Origin: Epinephelus fuscoguttatus
Taxonomy: Eukaryota > Chordata > Actinopteri > Perciformes > Serranidae
DNA: 64,000 nucleotides
NCBI RefSeq assembly: GCF_011397635.1
Contig: NC_064760.1
Coordinates: 30,372,856 to 30,436,855, forward strand
Direction: 5' to 3'
How positions within the stretch are numbered: the stretch's first letter is position 1; each line of letters begins with the position of its first letter. The notes under the pieces were generated by a model. That model was not told where the DNA came from, did not search any database, and worked only from the letters and a program-made list of their open reading frames with translations. The translations under genes and the position numbers were made by a program. Below, piece by piece: positions 59,376 through 64,000 of the stretch.

Positions 59376-59837
59376 CAGCATGTCATAAAAAACTCATAGT
59401 ATAATATGTCATAAAAAAGTCATAGTATAGTATGTCATAAACAAAAGTCATAGTATAGTATATCATAAAAAAGTCAAAATAATATGTCATAAAAATAAAA
59501 AAATGATGACATACTATAGAATGACATTTTTTATGACATACTATAGTATGTCATAAAAATGTCATACTATACTATGTTATTATAAAAAGCACAAAAGTGT
59601 CATACTTAGTATGTCATAAAAAGCTCAGTATAGTATGTCATAAAAAAGTCATAGTATATTATGTCATAAAAAAGTCATACTATAATATGTCATAAAAAGC
59701 TCAGTATAGTATGTCATAAAAAACTCATAGTATAATATGTCATAAAAAAACTCAGTATATTATGTTATAAAAAAGTTATAGTATAGTATGTCATAAAAAA
59801 GTCATACTAGAGTATATCATAAAAAACTCATAGTATA

Positions 59838-60215
59838 TTCATTCATTCATTCATCTTCTAACCACTTCATCCTCTTGAGGGTCGCGGGGGGGCTGGAGCC
59901 TATCCCAGCTGACATCGGGCGAGAGGCAGGGTACACCCTGGACAGGTCACCAGACTATCGCAGGGCTGACACATAGAGACAGACAACCATTCACGCTCAC
60001 ATTCACACCTACGGACAATTTAGAGTTATCAATTAACCTAGTCCCCAATCTGCATGTCTTTGGACTGTGGGAGGAAGCCGGAGTGCCCGGAGAGAACCCA
60101 CGCTGACAGGGGGAGAACATGCAAACTCCACACAGAAGGGCTCCCACGCCCGTGATTGAACCGGCAACCCTCTTGCTGTGAGGTGAGAGTGCTAACCACC
60201 ACACCACCGTGCCGC
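59838..60215. mobile_element. Common teleost dispersed repeat (GGCTGGAGCCTATCCCAGCT type)
   Basis: Begins ATTCATTCATTCATTCATCT and contains CTTGAGGGTCGCGGGGGGGC, CCTATCCCAGCTGACATCGG, GAGGCAGGGTACACCCTGGA, CATTCACGCTCACATTCACA, CATGTCTTTGGACTGTGGGA and AACCACCACACCACCGTGCC. This is one of the most frequent fish repeats. Its class is not certain to me. CTCATAGTAT flanks it on both sides (59828-59837 and 60216-60225), which fits a target duplication, but the satellite itself contains this word. Confidence 0.75.
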
Positions 60216-61540
60216 CCTCATAGTATAGTATGTCATTGAGAAAGTCATACTATAGTAGGTCATAAAAAAGTTATACTATGTCATAAAAAAGTCATAGTAT
60301 AGTATGTCATAAAAAGGCTATAGTATATAGTATAGTATAGTATATATAGTATGTCATAAAAAAACTCAGTATAGTATGTCATAAAGAGGCTATAGTATAG
60401 TATGTCATAAAAAAGTCATACTAGAGTATATCATAAAAAAACTCATAGTATAGTATGTCATAAAAACTCATAGTGTAGTATGTCAGAGAAAGTCATACTA
60501 TAGTAGGTCATAAAAATGCCATACTATAGTATGTCATAAAAAAGTTATACTATGTCATAAAAAAGTCATACTATAGTATGTCATAAAAATGCCATACTAT
60601 AGTATGTCATAAAAAAGTCATAGTATAATATGTCATAAAAAAGTCATAATATAGTATGTCATAAAAAAGTCATAGTATAGTATGTCATAAAAGTCATAGT
60701 ATAGTTTGTCATAAAAAAGTCAGTGTAGTATCATAAAAAAGTCATACCACAGCATGTCATACCATAGTACATCATAAAAAAGTCATAGTATGTCATGAAA
60801 AAGTCATAGTATATTATGTCATAAAAGTCATACTAGAGTATGTCATAACAAAGTCATACTAGAGTATGTCATAACAAACTCATAGTATAGTATGTCATAA
60901 AAGTCATACTATGTCATAAAAAGTCATAGTTTAGTATGTCATAAAAAAGCCATACTATGTCAAAAAAAAACAACTCATAGTATAGTATGTCATAAACTCA
61001 TAGTATAGTATGTCATAAAAAAGTCATACCGTCATAAAAACTCATAAAGACATAGTATAGTATGTCATAAAAAGTCATACTGTCATAAAAAAGACAGTAT
61101 AATGTCATAAAAATGTCATTCTGTAGTAGATCATAAAAAAGTCATAGTATGTCATAAAAATATCATCGTATGTCAAAAATGCCACAGTATAGTATATCAT
61201 AACAAACTCATAGTATAGTATGTCATAAAAAAGTCAGTTTAGTGTTATAAAAGTCATAGTATAGTATGTCATAAAAAGTCATACTATGTTATAAAAAACT
61301 CATAAAAAAAGATATACTATAGTATGTCATAAAAAGGCATAGTATACTATGTCATAAAAATGTCATAGTTTGCCATAGAAAATGACATATTGTATAGTTA
61401 ATCATTAAAAAAGCCATAAAAAGTCATAGTATACTATCCTTTTAAAAATAATGTACAAGGATGATTATGCATTTAAAAAAGTCATAGTATGTTTATAAAA
61501 GTATATAAAAATGATGTATAAAAAGAAGTGATAGTAAGGT

Positions 61541-62799
61541 ATGGCATAAGAAAAAAAGTCTTCCCAGACCCCCTCAGAGGGTTGGGTCAGGGAGGGTGTA
61601 TGAGTCAGTGTATTCCTAGTGGAAATAATAGTCATTTTAAAAACTATGTGAAATATCCCACTCATCAAAGTGAGCTTCTCACTCAGTCACCAGCTGCTTA
61701 TATGATGCATCGTTACCACAATCGTCCAACATTCTCAATAAACCCACATTTTTAAAATGTTTTTAATTTATAGTTGGAAAATTACATCTTTACATGAGCC
61801 CATTTAGATGTTACAGGCAAAACAGGCATCTATGAGTAACCACAGGCACACTATGGGCAGACTTGTACTATACTAGATAAAGCCACATGGAAAAGCTGTG
61901 GCCTCTGTTAAATATTGTATTTTTAAACTTCATCATTTTGAGGCAGTCTGCTTCACATAGTAACCAACCTGCATTTGGTCATTTTATGACACAGATGAGT
62001 CAAAGAAAAAAAAAAAGTATGGTAAATTTTGGGATTTTAGATATCCAACTTATGTACAGGTCATGGCTCATTTAAAACAGGGTTCCCATTTTTCCTTTAT
62101 GTCCAAATCCACCAACCATTTGCTCTCTACACCCCACTGATTAACATCTGAAGCAGTGTCGACCCCAATTTCAACCAGTGCCATGCTTGACCATCACTGC
62201 GGAGCAAACTTCAGAGCAAACGGCATGTTGAATTCGGACATGTGGATACAACATCAAGTCTCTGACATAAAAATAGCCAAGGCATTCACACCATCACACA
62301 AACCCATACTTCTCCATGCTGCATCCTGTGTGTGTGTCAGTAGGGATTAATACAACCTGCCTTCCTCAGTTGCCCAGACATTAATTTGGGATATGGTTCT
62401 GGTTCTGCACAAAGCTATGCTACTGTTTCAGTACATTTCAGTAGATGATTAATCCTTTGCTGCAACACTTACTGGTGAAGAAGGACAAGAATTAACTGGT
62501 AGCTAGTACAGACAATGGAAAACCAACTTCTTTGTCCACACGGATACAAAGATGAGTTCAAGGAAGGACTTCAAGAAATATTTATTTGATAAAATTCAAG
62601 ACTTTCCAGGCTATTGGGAACCCCGTAAACACAACCAAACAAGGACTGGATGCAGGATGGTTAGATTTTTCCAGGTTAGGATTTGATCTCAATGATCCCT
62701 TGTGCATGATGGCCATTTAACAAAAGAAAAAAAGAAAAAAGGGGGATTGGTGGGCATTGGAGGAAAATGTGTTTCCATGTACAGGAGGTACGTCATCTA
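61541..62799 (-). other. faf2: faf2 3' UTR and downstream sequence
   Basis: Between the end of the satellite and the faf2 stop codon there is no further gene. A minus-strand AATAAA (plus TTTATT, 62581-62586) lies 214 bases after the stop and is a good candidate signal. A longer 3' UTR is possible. Short open frames on the plus strand have no domain. Confidence 0.5.
62581..62586 (-). terminator. faf2: AATAAA polyadenylation signal, faf2 (candidate)
   Basis: Canonical hexamer on the minus strand, 214 bases downstream of the faf2 TAA. Confidence 0.45.
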
Positions 62800-63662
62800 T
62801 TAATCGTCCGTAAGGTCCTGAACAAAAAGGACCTCGGAGCGGCTGAGTCCCGCCTCTTTCAATGTTGGAGGGTTGGGCTGCTCTTCAGTCGGAAGGCAGG
62901 GCAAGACTCGGCGAGGGAAGTTTGTAATTATCTGGAACTTCTCTGGGCTTTCTTTCAAAGAGAAGAGGAAGTCGTATATTACCTGTTAAAGAAAAAAAAA
63001 TACCCAAGTGAATTGAGGGCAGTTGGATGAGCCTCCAGATACTTCGCTGTACACAGCACATCCTTTGACACTCGCAGCTTCTTATTTATTTGAACAAACT
63101 AGCCATTGTCAAATCTGAAAACAACTGGATAAATCAATCTGGGTCAATAAGGTGTGTACACAGGGTTTTGAACACAGTGATGCTCACCGTCAGAGACTGC
63201 CCAAAGAGGAATCGTCGCTCTACTCGAGTATCATTGGGCAGCTTAAACACTATTTTGACACTTTCTGGATCATCTGCAGGTGGCTCTGGGGGAAGACATT
63301 CTGACTTCCTCTCCTTCTCCTCTTCGAGTGTCTGGAATCAAAACAAAAATTGACAACATAAACCCAAAAAGAATTTTATGTTTTAATTATTTTTTAGAGA
63401 TGACTGTCTCTACTAATTTAATTCATTGGTTGTGGTCTCCATGTATAGATCGGTATGTACAACATCAACTTAACAGAAAGTAGGACTCACTCGTCGTCTC
63501 CGCTCCTCGGCAAGAGCACTCTGTCTGACCTTCTCTTCCTCTTGCCTCAGCTGCTCCTCCTCCTCCCTTTTCTTTCGATCCTTCTCCTGGTCAGCACGGA
63601 GGGAGGCCAGATAGGCCTCGTCCTGCTGCTGCCTTAGCACTTGGGTCTGGTTCCTCTCCTCC
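62800..63662 (-). CDS. faf2: FAS-associated factor 2 / UBXD8, last three exons (partial)
   Basis: FAF2 sits in the ER and lipid-droplet membrane and recruits the p97/VCP segregase through its UBX domain for ER-associated degradation and lipid-droplet control. Exons in transcript order: 63662-63491, 63331-63188, 62982-62800. The first encodes the long Glu/Lys/Arg coiled coil (EERNQTQVLRQQQDEAYLAS, LRADQEKDRKKREEEEQLRQ). The second has CLPPEPPADDPESVKIVFKL and PNDTRVERRFLFGQSLT. The third has VIYDFLFSLKESPEKFQI, NFPRRVLPCLPTEEQPNPP and ends LSRSEVLFVQDLTDD, then TAA. The FPRR loop is the p97-contact element of UBX domains. Upstream exons (UBA, hairpin anchor, UAS) are beyond 64000. RNF44 is the neighbour in human too. 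Confidence 0.95.
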
Positions 63663-64000
63663 CTGAAACAAAAAATAAAATCTGTACTTGTAAACTCTGA
63701 AATGTTTCTGGTCTACTAGCAGAGTGTGGCATTAAACAGAGAAAGATTTGAAAACATTAGTGCTTTGACTGAGTTCATTTACATGCACTATGGTATGCTT
63801 GGGTTTTGGAGGTTCCCTTTGATGTAATCAATGCATCACAGGGAGGTATGATTCATAACAGCGATTTGTCTGCTTACAGATGTATTGTTTCGACACCAAA
63901 TCTGAAAGTAATTTTTTGCTAAAAATCAGATAACCGATCCCCACTGAGATTTGTGAAGCTAGATTTTAATCCTAACTGCAATGTTTATAATGAACCAAGT
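63663..64000 (-). other. faf2: faf2 intron (runs off window)
   Basis: Minus-strand intron upstream of the coiled-coil exon. I find no further faf2 exon before position 64000. Confidence 0.6.

Larger units (their letters stand above)
54740..61540. repeat. AT-rich palindromic satellite array, about 6.8 kb with insertions
   Basis: Dozens of units of about 20-26 bases made of GTCATAGTATAGTATGTCAT plus an A-run (AAAAA). The core TGACATACTATAGTATGTCA is its own reverse complement, and at 59532-59555 a perfect 24-base palindrome is present. Most units carry CATAGTATAGTATG, a near-palindromic variant. Three insertions interrupt the array: the THAP element (55494-56395), an unclassified repeat (58300-59375) and a dispersed repeat (59838-60215). 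The array fills the space between the convergent 3' ends of rnf44 and faf2. Open frames inside it are artefacts of the repeat. Confidence 0.93.

Noticed and set aside
54740-61540. CRISPR-like array of short repeats
   Set aside because: Eukaryotic locus; repeats are contiguous and palindromic with no unique spacers of constant length and no cas genes.

Overview
The window is nuclear DNA of a teleost fish, most likely a percomorph. Genes are split into short exons with GT-AG introns. The DNA is AT-rich and packed with hAT-type MITEs, L2-like LINE tails, foldback elements and minisatellites typical of fish. There are no prokaryotic signals.

Five genes match human 5q35.2 in order and relative orientation, and a sixth, small gene is added. 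From left to right: the last two coding exons of beta-synuclein (sncb, +, 3376-5045); an 81-residue ADIRF-like gene (+, 6224-7112); gprin1 (+, one coding exon, 9337-11541); cdhr2 / protocadherin-24 (-, 30 coding exons, 31751 down to 14539, 5' UTR exon near 34.1 kb); rnf44 (+, promoter and exon 1 near 41.7-42.0 kb, coding 44626-50464, long 3' UTR to about 54.37 kb); and the 3' end of faf2 / UBXD8 (-, 63662 down to 62800, continuing beyond the window). I joined the exons by splice phase. This gives complete proteins of 81 (adirf-like), 734 (gprin1), 1281 (cdhr2) and 440 (rnf44) residues, close to the family lengths.

The genes do not form one pathway. sncb and gprin1 are neuronal (presynaptic membrane, neurite outgrowth). 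cdhr2 is an adhesion protein of intestinal and renal microvilli. rnf44 is a RING-H2 ubiquitin ligase. faf2 is an ER/lipid-droplet adaptor that recruits p97 in ER-associated degradation.

The most unusual stretch is 54.7-61.5 kb, between the convergent rnf44 and faf2 3' ends. It is a long AT-rich satellite built from a palindromic core (TGACATACTATAGTATGTCA), with local higher-order units of 202 bp and 40 bp. Three other elements sit inside it: a long-terminal-inverted-repeat DNA transposon carrying a degenerate THAP zinc-finger ORF, and two dispersed repeats. Other notable points are an ADIRF-like gene beside sncb (in human, ADIRF lies beside SNCG), a duplicated module inside gprin1, a GC-AG intron in cdhr2, three copies of a foldback element, and a hAT element with a perfect 8-bp target duplication in the rnf44 5' intron.
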